64,000 bases of DNA from Sphingomonadales bacterium (GCA_012032285.1 JAAURJ010000004.1:1-64000), one strand, 5' to 3'. Counted from the first letter of the stretch, positions 47,620-57,792 are shown. The notes: generated from the letters alone by a model not told the origin. Made by a program: numbers and translations.

Positions 47620-48729
47620 TTACGCATGATACCAACCAACGCCGCCGCGCACCTCCAATTTTACCCGGCCCGCCCGTTCCAGATAGCGCAGATGCGCGCT
47701 CGCCTCTCCGGTGGCAAGACCATATATGCTGTCATCCACCTTGCGTCCAAACAGAAGCCCAAATGTATCAACCACGCGCATTTCCTGTTTTCGCAGCGCC
47801 GCCTCCAGATCATCAAGCTGCTTATGATGCCCCGCCGCAAGCCGCTCCAACCGGGCAATGACCCCCTTAAACGGCAAACCATGCGCGGGCAGGACCAGCA
47901 TATCATCGGGCAATGCCGCCTTAAACTTATCAATCGAGGCCAGCCATTCAGCCAGCGGATTGGCTTCTGGCTCGCTGTCCATGATCGACACATTGGAAGT
48001 AATACGCGGCAAAATCTGGTCGCCAGCAATCATCACCCCATTGCTATAGTCGATCATGCAGGCGTGTTCAGGCGTGTGCCCGCCACCGGTCATAACCGTC
48101 CAATTGCGCCGACCGACCCGAATCACATCGCCGTCATCCATGCGAATATGGCCGGTGGGCAGGCGCGATACGGCGCGAGCGAAATTGCCCCAACCTTGCG
48201 CCCGAAGCTTATCCAGCCGCTCATCATCATAGCCGGCAAATTTGCGCCGGGCGATGGTATCTTCGGGCGGCGCGTCGCGGATATCGCTGGTCAGCATACG
48301 TGCCATCAACCATTCGGTCCGGTTCATCCATATGGGCGCCTTGTACTTTTGCGCTAGCCATCCGGCGCAGCCCAGATGATCAGGATGGAAATGGGTCACA
48401 AACACGCGCTGAAGACTGCGCCCTGCATAGTCCCCGGCAAATATCGCCTTCCACGCAGCAATCGTATCGGGGGTGAACAAACCGGTATCGGCAATAGCAA
48501 ACCCGCCCGGCACATCCGCATCATCATTTAGCAGCCATAGGTTGATATGGCCCAGACTGCCTGGAACCGGCATACGTGTCCAGCCCAGATCGGGCGCAAG
48601 TGGATAGACAGTAGCATTTTCGGGCGCATGGTCACCAAGCGGATAGGTCAGGCCCTTAAACTCTTTCGCCTCAAACCCGTGATCGGTGAGCGACATATCA
48701 TAGGCGGGCGGCGCTTTTGCTTTGGTCAT
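47620..48729 (-). CDS. MBL-fold metallo-hydrolase
   Basis: 369 residues. Metal-binding motif VTHFHPDHLGC, second His in GGGHTPEHACM, and later Asp in VMIAGDQILPR. A C-terminal helical extension (LEAALRKQEMRVVDTFG) follows, as in thioesterase/lactonase-like relatives. The substrate is unknown. It is downstream of the acyl-CoA synthetase on the other side of an 86-bp gap, on the same strand. Confidence 0.85.
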   Translation of the reverse strand: MTKAKAPPAYDMSLTDHGFEAKEFKGLTYPLGDHAPENATVYPLAPDLGWTRMPVPGSLGHINLWLLNDDADVPGGFAIADTGLFTPDTIAAWKAIFAGDYAGRSLQRVFVTHFHPDHLGCAGWLAQKYKAPIWMNRTEWLMARMLTSDIRDAPPEDTIARRKFAGYDDERLDKLRAQGWGNFARAVSRLPTGHIRMDDGDVIRVGRRNWTVMTGGGHTPEHACMIDYSNGVMIAGDQILPRITSNVSIMDSEPEANPLAEWLASIDKFKAALPDDMLVLPAHGLPFKGVIARLERLAAGHHKQLDDLEAALRKQEMRVVDTFGLLFGRKVDDSIYGLATGEASAHLRYLERAGRVKLEVRGGVGWYHA

Positions 48730-48873
48730 GGCCTATGACTGCCGCAAAGACGGCACGGGCGCAATGGTGACGTTAGGGAAGGCAGGACGGAGATCCGCCC
48801 AAACCTTCCAACATTTCACCCGATCAAAGGGATCGAAGCTAGAAAAATCACTCTGCTGATAGCAGAAGCCCCG

Positions 48874-49587
48874 TTATACCCCCGGTTTTTTGAAAAGCGT
48901 ATCGGCGGTCAGCTCTTCTTTTGCACTATCCGCCTCTTCACCGTTCAGCGCGGCTTCGGCTTTTTTCGCGGCATCATCACGTTCGCTGCGCAATTGTTCG
49001 ATCAAGGCATCACGGTCACTGCCCAAACGGCGATCTTCGACAGGAGCGGTTTCAATGCCAGCTTTTTTCGCGGCTTTGGCAACCAATGCGTCCAACTCAC
49101 GCTGCGAACATAGGCCCAATGTTACCGGATCCTTCGCTTGAATTTCAGCGATATTCCAGTGCGTACGCTCGCGTATTGCGGTGATTGTATGGCGGGTGGT
49201 GCCGATCAGTTTGCAAATCGCACCGTCGGAAATTTCCGGATGGTTGCGCAACAGCCACGCAATGCCATCGGGTTTGTCCTGACGTTTGGAAACAGGGGTG
49301 TAGCGCGGTCCCTTTGTGCGGCGGACCTGATCGGGGCCTTTACGCATTTGCAGGACATAATCTTCGTCGGCTTGGCCTTTTTCAATCTCTTCCATGCTCA
49401 ATTCGCCCGCATGAACAGGATCACGTCCGGTATATTTGCTGCCCGTCATATCGTCGGCCATCGCCTGCACTTCCAAAATATGCAGCCCGCAAAATTCGGC
49501 AATTTGCGGGAAAGCAAGTCCGGTATTGTCAACAAGCCAAGCGGCGGTTGCGTGCGGCATAAGGGGCAATGGTTTTTCGGTAGCCAT
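48874..49587 (-). CDS. trcR: TrcR cell-cycle transcriptional regulator (DUF1013)
   Basis: 237 residues. DUF1013 core: LPLMPHATAAWLVDNTGLAF, IAEFCGLHILEVQAMADD, and DGAICKLIGTTRHTITAIRE, an HTH-like segment. It ends in an acidic/Ala-rich tail. The family is nearly confined to alphaproteobacteria, and a Caulobacter member is described as a transcriptional regulator of cell-cycle genes. It stands alone on the minus strand. Confidence 0.88.
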   Translation of the reverse strand: MATEKPLPLMPHATAAWLVDNTGLAFPQIAEFCGLHILEVQAMADDMTGSKYTGRDPVHAGELSMEEIEKGQADEDYVLQMRKGPDQVRRTKGPRYTPVSKRQDKPDGIAWLLRNHPEISDGAICKLIGTTRHTITAIRERTHWNIAEIQAKDPVTLGLCSQRELDALVAKAAKKAGIETAPVEDRRLGSDRDALIEQLRSERDDAAKKAEAALNGEEADSAKEELTADTLFKKPGV

Positions 49588-49739
49588 GAGGCTTTCTCCA
49601 ATGAAAAGGGCCGCCCCTTACCGGAGCGGCCTGAATATGATGGTGCATATCTTAGGCGATGATGGCTGCCCCTGCAAGACTTTGCTTGCATAATACTGAT
49701 TATGCCGCTTCATCCTGAGGACGCAAATTGTGGGAAAGC

Positions 49740-50738
49740 TCAAATCTCTAGCACAATCTTGCCTACAAAATCGCCTGCTTCCATAAAGGAATGAGCGGCG
49801 GCGGCGTCGGTTAAGGGAAATGTCTTTGCCATTTCAGGGCGCAGATGCCCTGACAATACCGCGTCCCATATATTGGCGTATATTTCATCGCGCAGCAGTG
49901 CCTTAAATTCATCACTTCGCGGACGCAGCGTCGATCCGGTCATGCTCAGCCGCCGCATCATAATCTGCGCCATATTGATCTCGGCGCTGATCCCTCCCTG
50001 CAAGGCGATGGTTACATGACGGCCATCATCGGCCAAGCATTGCAGGTTGCGCGCAACATAATGCCCCGCCACCATATCGAGCAGCATATGAACGCCCGCC
50101 CCGCCGGTGATTGCTTTCACCTCTGCGACAAAATCTTTGGCTTTGTAATTGATTGCATGGTCCGCGCCCAGAGCAAGAGCGGCGGCGCATTTCTCATCGC
50201 TACCGCAGGTCACGATGATAGTGATGCCAAATAGTTTGCTCAGCTTGATCGCCATAGTGCCAATACCGCTGGTGCCGCCATGCACCAATATTGTTTCGCC
50301 ATCGCGGGCATAACCGCGTTCGAAAATATTGTGCCAACAGGTAAATAGCGTTTCGGGAATGGCGGCTGCTTCGGCCATGGACATCGCGCCGGATACGGGC
50401 AAGCACTGGTCAGCGCGGGCAATGCAATATTCGGCATAACCGCCGCCCGCAACCAAGGCGCAGACTTTGGATCCGATTATTTCGCTACCAACGCCACCGC
50501 CGCTTGCAACTACCTTTCCTGAAACCTCCAGTCCCGGCAGCTCGCTCGCGCCCGGTGGTGCGGGATATAGCCCCTTGCGCTGCACAATATCGGGGCGGTT
50601 GACACCGGCAAAGGAAACCTTAATCAACAATTCGCCTTCCGCTGGCACCGGCACTGGCCGGTTACAGGCGGCCAGAACATCAGGTCCGCCAGGAGCGGTG
50701 ATTTCAATTGCAGTCATATGTTCGGGTATTTTGGTCAT
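49740..50738 (-). CDS. NAD(P)H-quinone oxidoreductase, PIG3-like MDR family
   Basis: 332 residues. MDR fold without zinc ligands: VSFAGVNRPDIVQRKGLYPA, PGLEVSGKVVASGGGVG, Rossmann motif ILVHGGTSGIGTMAIKLSKL, and VTCGSDEKCAAALALGADHA. It reduces quinones or enones with NADPH. The start at 50738 (MTKIPEHM) is chosen for the GGGGGTG ribosome site; ATG 50717 is an alternative. It is divergent from DUF1192 and clpA. Confidence 0.88.
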   Translation of the reverse strand: MTKIPEHMTAIEITAPGGPDVLAACNRPVPVPAEGELLIKVSFAGVNRPDIVQRKGLYPAPPGASELPGLEVSGKVVASGGGVGSEIIGSKVCALVAGGGYAEYCIARADQCLPVSGAMSMAEAAAIPETLFTCWHNIFERGYARDGETILVHGGTSGIGTMAIKLSKLFGITIIVTCGSDEKCAAALALGADHAINYKAKDFVAEVKAITGGAGVHMLLDMVAGHYVARNLQCLADDGRHVTIALQGGISAEINMAQIMMRRLSMTGSTLRPRSDEFKALLRDEIYANIWDAVLSGHLRPEMAKTFPLTDAAAAHSFMEAGDFVGKIVLEI

Positions 50739-50813
50739 TGGACACCCCCTGCCCTTTATCCACATCGCATAACTTATTGACAGCCGTCACGCATCAGTCA
50801 ACAGTTACTGGCG

Positions 50814-51011
50814 ATGGACGATGATAATTTGCCTTTACGCAGTGATGACCCTCTGGTGAGGCTGATCCGGCAGGATCTGGATCCGCTGTCTATTGACGAA
50901 CTGAATGAACGAATTGCGACCCTGAAAACAGAAATTACCAGATGCGAGAGCAAAAAAGCCGCCGCTTCCACTCATAGGTCGGCCGCAGACGCATTATTCA
51001 AAAAGCAATGA
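50814..51011 (+). CDS. DUF1192 family protein
   Basis: 65 residues, mostly helical: DPLSIDELNERIATLKTEIT, typical of the small alphaproteobacterial DUF1192 family. The C-terminal part is Lys/Ala/Ser-rich (ESKKAAASTHRSAADALFKK). Function unknown. It stands 102 bp before clpA on the same strand. Confidence 0.85.
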   Translation: MDDDNLPLRSDDPLVRLIRQDLDPLSIDELNERIATLKTEITRCESKKAAASTHRSAADALFKKQ

Positions 51012-51112
51012 TACGGGGTTTATTTCGGGGAATATGTTGACAGTAAAGTCTGCTATTCCGACATAGGGTCAAAAGGGGATATGCGCTCATATCCCGCCAA
51101 GGAGTAGAAAAT

Positions 51113-53464
51113 ATGCCATCATTTGCGGAATCGCTCGAAACGACATTGCACAATGCGTTGAAGCACGCCGCCGACCGTGCCCATGAATATGCAACATTGG
51201 AACATTTGTTGCTCGCGCTCATCGACGACCGCGATGCGGCGCAAGTGATGCAGGCGTGCGGTGTCGATTTGGGTGAACTATCGGATATAATAATAACCTA
51301 TCTGGATAGTGAATTAGAAAGCTTGCGCGTTGAGGGTAAAGTGGACCCTTCGCCGACCAGCGGATTTCAACGGGTCGTGCAGCGCGCGATTTTGCACGTC
51401 CAAAGCTCCGGCAAGGATGTGGTCACCGGAGCCAATGTGCTGGTTGCGCTTTTTTCCGAACGCGAGAGCTATGCTGTCTATTTTCTCCAGCAACAAGATA
51501 TGAGCCGGCTCGATGCGGTCTCCTTTATCAGCCATGGTATCGGGAAAGATGGGAAGCTGACCCCGACCGAGATCAAGGGCGCTGAAGAAGAAAGCGGCGA
51601 AGGCAGCGAAGGCGGTGAAGGTCCGGTCAAAGGCAAGAAGGAAAAAGAGAGCGCCTTGACTCAGTTCACCGTCAATTTGAACAAAAAGGCGCAGGAGGGC
51701 CGGATCGATCCGTTAATCGGCCGCAGCGCAGAGGTCGACCGCACGGTGCAAATATTGTGCCGCCGTTCGAAAAATAACCCGCTTTATGTTGGTGAGCCGG
51801 GCGTTGGCAAAACCGCGATTGCCGAAGGGCTGGCGCGGCGTATCCATGAAAAGGATGTGCCCGAAGTGCTGCTGCCTGCTGTGATTTACTCGCTGGACAT
51901 GGGGAGCCTGCTTGCCGGAACGCGTTACCGGGGCGATTTTGAGGAACGGTTAAAAGCCGTGGTGACGGAATTGGAAAAACTTCCCGATGCGATATTGTTT
52001 ATCGACGAAATCCATACCGTCATCGGCGCTGGCGCAACCAGTGGCGGGGCGATGGATGCATCCAATCTGCTTAAGCCTGCTTTGTCCAACGGATCGATCC
52101 GCTGCATCGGTTCGACGACATATAAGGAATTTCGCAATCATTTTGAAAAGGACCGTGCGCTTCTCCGCCGGTTTCAGAAAATAGAAGTGAACGAACCCAG
52201 CATTGACGATACGGTCAAAATCTTGGCCGGATTGCGCAGCGCGTTTGAGGAGCATCATAAGGTCAAATATACCCCCGATGCCCTTCGTACGGCAGTGGAA
52301 CTGTCGGCGCGCTATATCAACGACCGCAAGCTGCCTGATAAGGCAATTGACGTGATTGACGAGGTGGGCGCGATGCAGATGCTGGTGCCTCCATCCAAAC
52401 GCCGCAAAATGATCACTGCCAGAGAAATTGAAGCGGTAATCGCAACCATCGCCCGCATTCCGCCGAAAAATGTGTCAAGCGACGATAAAACCGCGCTAGG
52501 CAATTTGGAAACAGACCTGAAACGTGTTGTTTTCGGCCAGAATCAAGCGATCGAGCTGCTGTCATCGGCGATCAAATTATCGCGTGCCGGGCTTCGTGAA
52601 CCCGATAAACCGATTGGCAATTATCTGTTCAGCGGGCCAACTGGTGTAGGCAAGACCGAGGTTGCGCGGCAATTGGCCTCCATCCTTGGCATTCCGCTCA
52701 AACGGTTTGATATGTCGGAATATATGGAACGACACAGCGTATCGCGCCTGATCGGAGCGCCGCCAGGCTATGTCGGTTACGATCAAGGCGGGCTGTTAAC
52801 CGATGCTGTAGACCAAAATCCGCATTGTGTGCTGTTGCTTGACGAGATTGAGAAGGCGCACCCCGATCTGTTCAATATCTTGCTGCAAGTTATGGATAAT
52901 GGTCGCCTGACCGACCATCATGGCAAGACTATTGATTTTCGCAATGTCATCATCATCATGACCACCAATGCGGGCGCTGCCGATATGGCAAAGGAAGGCA
53001 TAGGTTTCGGTAATAATATCAGCAAAGAAGATGCCGGCGATGAAGCGGTGAAGAAAATGTTCACCCCCGAATTTCGCAACCGTTTGGACGCGGTAGTGCC
53101 CTTTGCCTATCTGTCACCAGAAGTGGTGGCAATGGTGGTGGACAAATTTATCCTGCAACTGGAACTGCAATTGGCGGATCAGAATGTGCATATCAAATTG
53201 GATGATGAGGCACGCAAATGGTTGTCCGAACGCGGCTATGACAAACTATACGGCGCGCGGCCAATGGGCCGCTTGATCCAAGAGAAGCTCAAACAGCCGT
53301 TAGCCGAAGAATTATTGTTTGGGAAACTTGTCAACGGCGGTGAGGTTGCGGTGCATATGAAAGACGGCAAACCTGCCTTTGAAATCAGCCCTGCCGCGCC
53401 AAAAGCCGCAAAACCGAAAAAAGCGGCAAAGAAAGCGCCAGATAAAACCAAAAAGGCCGATTGA
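51113..53464 (+). CDS. clpA: ATP-dependent Clp protease ATP-binding subunit ClpA
   Basis: 783 residues. N-domain (HALKHAADRAHEYATLEHLL); AAA-1 with Walker A GEPGVGKTAIAEGL and FIDEIHTVIGAGA; AAA-2 with Walker A GPTGVGKTEVARQL and LLLDEIEKAHPD. A ClpP-docking loop reads EGIGFGN. It unfolds proteins for ClpP. The usual partner clpS is not adjacent. The C-terminus is an odd Lys/Ala/Pro-rich tail (about 22 residues). The linker between N-domain and AAA-1 is Gly/Glu-rich (EEESGEGSEGGEGP). Confidence 0.95.
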   Translation: MPSFAESLETTLHNALKHAADRAHEYATLEHLLLALIDDRDAAQVMQACGVDLGELSDIIITYLDSELESLRVEGKVDPSPTSGFQRVVQRAILHVQSSGKDVVTGANVLVALFSERESYAVYFLQQQDMSRLDAVSFISHGIGKDGKLTPTEIKGAEEESGEGSEGGEGPVKGKKEKESALTQFTVNLNKKAQEGRIDPLIGRSAEVDRTVQILCRRSKNNPLYVGEPGVGKTAIAEGLARRIHEKDVPEVLLPAVIYSLDMGSLLAGTRYRGDFEERLKAVVTELEKLPDAILFIDEIHTVIGAGATSGGAMDASNLLKPALSNGSIRCIGSTTYKEFRNHFEKDRALLRRFQKIEVNEPSIDDTVKILAGLRSAFEEHHKVKYTPDALRTAVELSARYINDRKLPDKAIDVIDEVGAMQMLVPPSKRRKMITAREIEAVIATIARIPPKNVSSDDKTALGNLETDLKRVVFGQNQAIELLSSAIKLSRAGLREPDKPIGNYLFSGPTGVGKTEVARQLASILGIPLKRFDMSEYMERHSVSRLIGAPPGYVGYDQGGLLTDAVDQNPHCVLLLDEIEKAHPDLFNILLQVMDNGRLTDHHGKTIDFRNVIIIMTTNAGAADMAKEGIGFGNNISKEDAGDEAVKKMFTPEFRNRLDAVVPFAYLSPEVVAMVVDKFILQLELQLADQNVHIKLDDEARKWLSERGYDKLYGARPMGRLIQEKLKQPLAEELLFGKLVNGGEVAVHMKDGKPAFEISPAAPKAAKPKKAAKKAPDKTKKAD

Positions 53465-53495
53465 CCTAGGACAGGACATAGAATGTTTTTGTCAT

Positions 53496-53511
53496 TTCCG
53501 CGCAAGCGGAA
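53496..53511. repeat. Short hairpin repeat (TTCCGC-GCAA-GCGGAA)
   Basis: A perfect 6-bp stem closes a GCAA tetraloop, in the 60-bp gap between clpA and the GGDEF-EAL gene. It resembles a third family of short intergenic palindromes in sphingomonads. No T run follows, so it is not a terminator. Confidence 0.55.
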
Positions 53512-53524
53512 AAGAAGGGTATAG

Positions 53525-55957
53525 TTGACCACACAGAATAATCTGTCCCATAATCATATATTAAGCATTCGTGGCTATGTGATTGTGATGGATGGTTGGG
53601 CAAAAAAATGGGGGCAGAACAAAAAGGGCGGCACTCCCGCCCTGCGCCCTTGGTTGACCAAAAGGCTTTTGGAAGAACATTTTGGGTCGATCAAAGCCTC
53701 TGTCGCAGCTAGCATCATTAACGCATCAATTTTAGGCGCAGTATTCTCCTCCTCGCGAAGCTGGCAGATTTTGGCGGGCGCAGGCCTGTTATTGGCGGTC
53801 ATATTATTGTGGCGGGTGGCCAATTACCGGATGCTACTAAAGGCGAAAACAGACTCTGCCAAGATAAAGAAAATCCTGATCTCGGTTGAATATAATGCTG
53901 CTGTTTTGGGCTTATGGTGGGGCGCTTCTGTCATTGCATTGATGCACGGAGCAACCCCTTCGCAACAGATTTTATGTGCGATATTGGGCGCGGGCAAGAT
54001 GGCGGCGGGTGCATTGACCTATCGGACACTTAAACGGGCAGCTTATCTTTTTGTTGGATTGTGTGCGGCGGGATGTTTCCTGTCGCTGATCGAATTGGGC
54101 ACAGGCGCGGCTTACGCCTCCGCTATACTGGTTCTTTGTTATATGGCGGTGCTTTTCGCCAGCATAATATCAACCGAGGCTGCGATTATAGAAAGCCATG
54201 AACGCGAAGAGGCGCTTCGCGATTCTGCGGAAACCATCCATATGCTGCTCGCCGATTTTACCGAACAGGGATCGGACTGGGTGTTGGAAATGGACAGTCA
54301 GACCCGGATTTTGAACCCCAGCGAGCAAATGGCGGCCGCCATGCAAATGCCGATTGAAACATTGGCCGGGCAATCGCTGCTTGACCTGCTTGACGAGGGG
54401 GGCGAGCGCGATCAGCTTGCCGACCATGTTGCTCTTGGCCGGGCATTTCGTAATCTGCAGGTCAGCCTGAGCGCGGGCAAAGAGCGTTATTGGTGGTCGA
54501 TCAGCTCGCGGCCCGCGCTGGAGATGAACGGCAATTATCGCGGTATTGTTACCGACATCACCGCCCAGCGGCAGGCCGAGGAACAGGTCAGCTATATGGC
54601 GCATTTTGATTCGTTGACCGACCTCCCCAACCGGTTCCAGTTCAACCAGCGGCTGACCCGCATGGTCAATGATCCTGCTGTCAACCCGGGCGTCATGTAT
54701 CTCGATCTTGATCAATTCAAAGTGATCAACGACACGCTCGGCCACAGCTTTGGCGATTTGTTATTAAAGGGCGTCGCAGCGCGGCTTAAAAAATGCGTAA
54801 GCGCACAGGAAATTGTCGCCCGGCTCGGCGGCGATGAATTTGCGATCCTGCTGGAAAACCGGAGCCTTGAGGAGATTCAGCATATAGGCGATGCGATCAT
54901 CGCTGCGCTGACTCAGCCTTTCCGGCTCGATGACCATGAAATGATTGTCGGCACCAGCATCGGTATCGCGCTGTCACCGGCGCATGGCAAGGACGCCGAA
55001 ACCCTGCTACGCAACGCTGACCTCGCACTTTATGAAGCCAAATCGCAAGGGCGCAACCGGCAGATTGTGTTTGAAACCAGCATGGACGAAGCTTCACAGA
55101 TGCGAAGGGCGCTGGAGCTGGAACTGCGCGGGGCCCTTGGCAAGGGCGAACTATGCCTGCATTATCAACCGCTGGTGCAAATTGATAGCGGTGAAACCTT
55201 GGGCTATGAAGCATTAATCCGCTGGGAACACCCCGAACGCGGAGTGGTGATGCCCGACGCCTTCATCCCGATTGCCGAAGAGAGCGGCATGATCATCCCA
55301 ATTGGCGAATGGGTGATGCGTCAGGCGATTGACGATCTGATGCAATGGCCCAAAGACAAAACCGTATCTATCAACCTATCACCGGTGCAAATGCGCAGCC
55401 CCAGCCTGATTACTACCTTGGTTCAAGCGATTGCCAAAACCGGGGTTGATCCGCAGCGCGTATGCCTTGAAATCACAGAAAATGTCCTGATGCATGATAG
55501 CGATGCCAATATGGCGACACTGCATAAATTGCATGAGATTGGCGTGCAGATAGCGCTCGATGATTTCGGCACTGGCTATAGCTCGCTTAATTATTTGCGC
55601 AGCTTCCCCTTTGACAAAATCAAGATTGACCGCTGTTTCGTGAATGAAATCGACACGCGGGAAGATTGTCAGGCCATTGTCCGCTCGGTGGTCGATCTGG
55701 CCCGGAGCCTAGGCATGACCACCACGGCAGAGGGCGTCGAAAGGGACGATCAGGTCGAACATTTGCGCCGCGAAGGATGCAGCGAGGTGCAAGGCTATTT
55801 ATTCAGCCGTGCGGTCCCGCATGACCAGCTGACCGACCTGCGCAATCCTGTGATTAGCCGCGCGAAGCGGCTTGTCGATATGGAAAGCCAGCGCAAGCTC
55901 AAACAGCAAATCTCCGCGCAAGTGGATCGCATCCAAAAGGGTAATAAGACGGGTTAA
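53525..55957 (+). CDS. Membrane PAS-GGDEF-EAL c-di-GMP protein
   Basis: 810 residues. Six or so membrane helices lie in the first 230 residues ([35 protein letters not shown]). A PAS-like domain follows at about 245-345. GGDEF is at about 360-525 with [10 protein letters not shown] and intact GGDEF. EAL is at about 545-795 with [11 protein letters not shown] and [15 protein letters not shown]. Both sites look intact, so it may make and break c-di-GMP. TTG 53525 has GAAGGGT upstream; ATG 53588 is the alternative. Its stop shares TTAA with recF. The PilZ gene at 57.9 kb is a possible effector. Confidence 0.92.
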   Translation: MTTQNNLSHNHILSIRGYVIVMDGWAKKWGQNKKGGTPALRPWLTKRLLEEHFGSIKASVAASIINASILGAVFSSSRSWQILAGAGLLLAVILLWRVANYRMLLKAKTDSAKIKKILISVEYNAAVLGLWWGASVIALMHGATPSQQILCAILGAGKMAAGALTYRTLKRAAYLFVGLCAAGCFLSLIELGTGAAYASAILVLCYMAVLFASIISTEAAIIESHEREEALRDSAETIHMLLADFTEQGSDWVLEMDSQTRILNPSEQMAAAMQMPIETLAGQSLLDLLDEGGERDQLADHVALGRAFRNLQVSLSAGKERYWWSISSRPALEMNGNYRGIVTDITAQRQAEEQVSYMAHFDSLTDLPNRFQFNQRLTRMVNDPAVNPGVMYLDLDQFKVINDTLGHSFGDLLLKGVAARLKKCVSAQEIVARLGGDEFAILLENRSLEEIQHIGDAIIAALTQPFRLDDHEMIVGTSIGIALSPAHGKDAETLLRNADLALYEAKSQGRNRQIVFETSMDEASQMRRALELELRGALGKGELCLHYQPLVQIDSGETLGYEALIRWEHPERGVVMPDAFIPIAEESGMIIPIGEWVMRQAIDDLMQWPKDKTVSINLSPVQMRSPSLITTLVQAIAKTGVDPQRVCLEITENVLMHDSDANMATLHKLHEIGVQIALDDFGTGYSSLNYLRSFPFDKIKIDRCFVNEIDTREDCQAIVRSVVDLARSLGMTTTAEGVERDDQVEHLRREGCSEVQGYLFSRAVPHDQLTDLRNPVISRAKRLVDMESQRKLKQQISAQVDRIQKGNKTG

Positions 55958-57039
55958 CCCCAAGGCCCATCCTGTAACAGCTGCCCATTGCTCACTTCCA
56001 AAAACAGCACGTCGCCGTTTAATCCTTCAAACAAGGCCTTTTCCGTTCCTGTCATCCACAGCTGACTACCGCTCTTGGCGAGCCGGTCAAACAATGCGGC
56101 GCGGCGCAGCGGGTCCAAATGGGCGGCGACCTCATCCAACAGGATGATTGGCGGTTCACTGCGTCTATCCGCAACCAAGGCAGCATGGGCCAGGATAGCG
56201 GAAAGCAGTAGCGCTTTTTGTTCACCAGTTGAACACAGCGCAGCGGGTTGCTTCTTCGCCTTATGCGTTACGATCAGGTCGGCGCGGTGCGGCCCTGTCA
56301 ATGTGCGTCCTGCGGCGGCATCACGCGCTCGGCTGCGGCGCCAATGAATGCGAAGCATCTCCTCATCCATCTTTTCCGTTTCATCAATAGCCAGCAGCGG
56401 AATGGCAAAAGGCTCCTGCGGCTCCACAGCAAGCCGCTCCATAAGCTGAGCCGTCATCGCCGCACGGCTATTCTCAATCAGGATGGCATTTTGGGCCATA
56501 GCCTTTTCCAGCCCGTCCAGCCAATCGGGATCGGCGGGACGGTCATCGCCAAGCAATTTATTGCGTTGCCGCATCGCGCGTTCATACTGGCTGCTAAACC
56601 GTGCGTGCGACGGTTCCAAGGCCATCACCAGCCGGTCCAAGAAACGCCGCCGCTCTCCCGCGCCATCGGTGAACAGCCGGTCCATCGCCGGGGTAAGCCA
56701 GATAACCGCCAGCCATTCTGACAGCGAAGTGATCGGGGCATTGGCACCATTGATCCTTACCTTGCGCCGTTCCGGTGTGGTCGCATCCACGCCGGTGCCA
56801 AGCTTAATATCCTCAATTTCGGCCGCAATGGCAAAACCGCCAGCGCCATTATTCCTTGGCATTTCCGATAGCGATGCACCTCGCAGCCCCCGCCCCGGCA
56901 CCAAAAGCGAAACCGCCTCCAATATATTGGTCTTGCCCGCGCCATTGGCACCGTGAAGCACGGTGAATTGCCTGCCGGGCCGAAAAGAGGCCTGTGCATG
57001 ATTGCGAAAGTCGGTCAGCGATAATCGGGTCAAAGCCAT
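55954..57039 (-). CDS. recF: DNA replication and repair protein RecF
   Basis: 361 residues, normal length. Walker [17 protein letters not shown] near residue 30, family motif [16 protein letters not shown], signature [17 protein letters not shown], Walker [24 protein letters not shown]-like ATPase that loads RecA at gaps. It overlaps the convergent GGDEF-EAL gene by four bases, so both stops lie in TTAA. dnaA and gyrB are not near, as usual for alphaproteobacteria. Confidence 0.95.
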   Translation of the reverse strand: MALTRLSLTDFRNHAQASFRPGRQFTVLHGANGAGKTNILEAVSLLVPGRGLRGASLSEMPRNNGAGGFAIAAEIEDIKLGTGVDATTPERRKVRINGANAPITSLSEWLAVIWLTPAMDRLFTDGAGERRRFLDRLVMALEPSHARFSSQYERAMRQRNKLLGDDRPADPDWLDGLEKAMAQNAILIENSRAAMTAQLMERLAVEPQEPFAIPLLAIDETEKMDEEMLRIHWRRSRARDAAAGRTLTGPHRADLIVTHKAKKQPAALCSTGEQKALLLSAILAHAALVADRRSEPPIILLDEVAAHLDPLRRAALFDRLAKSGSQLWMTGTEKALFEGLNGDVLFLEVSNGQLLQDGPWG

Positions 57040-57227
57040 GATGGCTGCTTGCTATAGCAGCCGGTGGAACCGTCAACCGGCAATATTGAATAGCCGGATA
57101 AATTTTGTTCACCCGCCATTCATTTAATCCTAAATGTTGGGGGATTTTCCCATATTATATTAAACTGTAAAATTTTGTCACAAAGTGATTTGCTATATTC
57201 CATTGATTTATATGTATTTTCAAAAAC

Positions 57228-57243
57228 TGGCACGCATCCTGCT
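57228..57243 (+). promoter_or_regulatory. Sigma-54-type (-24/-12) promoter
   Basis: TGGCACGCATCCTGCT matches the sigma-54 consensus TGGCACG-N4-TTGCW with a single mismatch. The GG (57229-57230) and GC (57241-57242) are exactly 10 bases apart, as required. It lies 72 bp upstream of the first micropeptide start, in a non-coding, AT-rich gap. TCACAAAGTGA at 57178-57188, a perfect short dyad upstream, could be an activator site. Confidence 0.8.
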
Positions 57244-57314
57244 ATGTTGTTTGTGTAAGCAATTACGACCCACTTAATCGCCCGAACGGGCAACAGACAA
57301 CAAAGGAATTTGAC

Positions 57315-57434
57315 ATGACCCTATCCACCAATAACCAGATCGCTTCTGTTTTCGCTGCTTTGGTTTGTGCATTTGCCACCATCGCCATCAGCGCCGGACC
57401 CGCAATCTCTTCTGTATCACCTTATCTTGCATAA
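57315..57434 (+). CDS. Micropeptide 1 of the pspC operon, 39 residues
   Basis: ATG 57315 with AAAGGA upstream encodes MTLSTNNQIASVFAALVCAF followed by ATIAISAGPAISSVSPYLA. A single hydrophobic helix (VFAALVCAFATIAISAG) suggests a membrane peptide or a signal-like one. It shares MTLS, the hydrophobic core, SAGPA and the terminal PYLA with the next gene, which is the same length. No named family recognised. Its conserved terminal sequence and sigma-54 promoter argue for a real gene. Confidence 0.75.
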   Translation: MTLSTNNQIASVFAALVCAFATIAISAGPAISSVSPYLA

Positions 57435-57467
57435 TCGCACCAAGCGCATAAAAAAGGATACGACCCT

Positions 57468-57587
57468 ATGACCCTTTCAGCCCATCCCCGCACCACCGCC
57501 GCCTTTGCTGCTATTATCAGCACATTTTTAACCCTGATACTCAGCGCCGGGCCTGCTTTCCAAAGCGCCGCGCCCTATCTTGCATAA
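57468..57587 (+). CDS. Micropeptide 2 of the pspC operon, 39 residues
   Basis: ATG 57468, with AAAGGA upstream, encodes MTLSAHPRTTAAFAAIISTF followed by LTLILSAGPAFQSAAPYLA. It is a paralogue of the peptide at 57315: same length, same MTLS start, same SAGPA and PYLA ending, but a diverged middle. The gap to the first is 33 bp and to pspC 28 bp, so all three are one transcript. A tandem duplication kept in frame and length suggests selection on the peptide. Confidence 0.75.
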   Translation: MTLSAHPRTTAAFAAIISTFLTLILSAGPAFQSAAPYLA

Positions 57588-57615
57588 TTTTAAACTCAAT
57601 AGAAAGAGCAATGAA

Positions 57616-57792
57616 ATGAACAAATTGACATTGGATAAAGAGAATAAGAAAATCTGGGGCGTGTGCAGCGGCTTTGCCAATTGGGCGGGCATCGACACTG
57701 GCTTAGTCCGGCTGGGCTTTGTTATCGCCGCGCTGGTCGGAGTTGGATCGCCAATCCTGATCTACCTTGTTCTTGGGCTTATTCTTGATTGA
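57616..57792 (+). CDS. pspC: PspC-domain small membrane protein
   Basis: 58 residues: KLTLDKENKKIWGVCSGFAN, WAGIDTGLVRLGFVIAALVG, YLVLGLILD. This is the PspC domain alone, without the longer C-terminal part of enterobacterial PspC. PspC proteins sit in the inner membrane and take part in envelope stress response. It is third in the sigma-54-type operon; in enterobacteria psp genes are also sigma-54 dependent. Confidence 0.88.
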   Translation: MNKLTLDKENKKIWGVCSGFANWAGIDTGLVRLGFVIAALVGVGSPILIYLVLGLILD

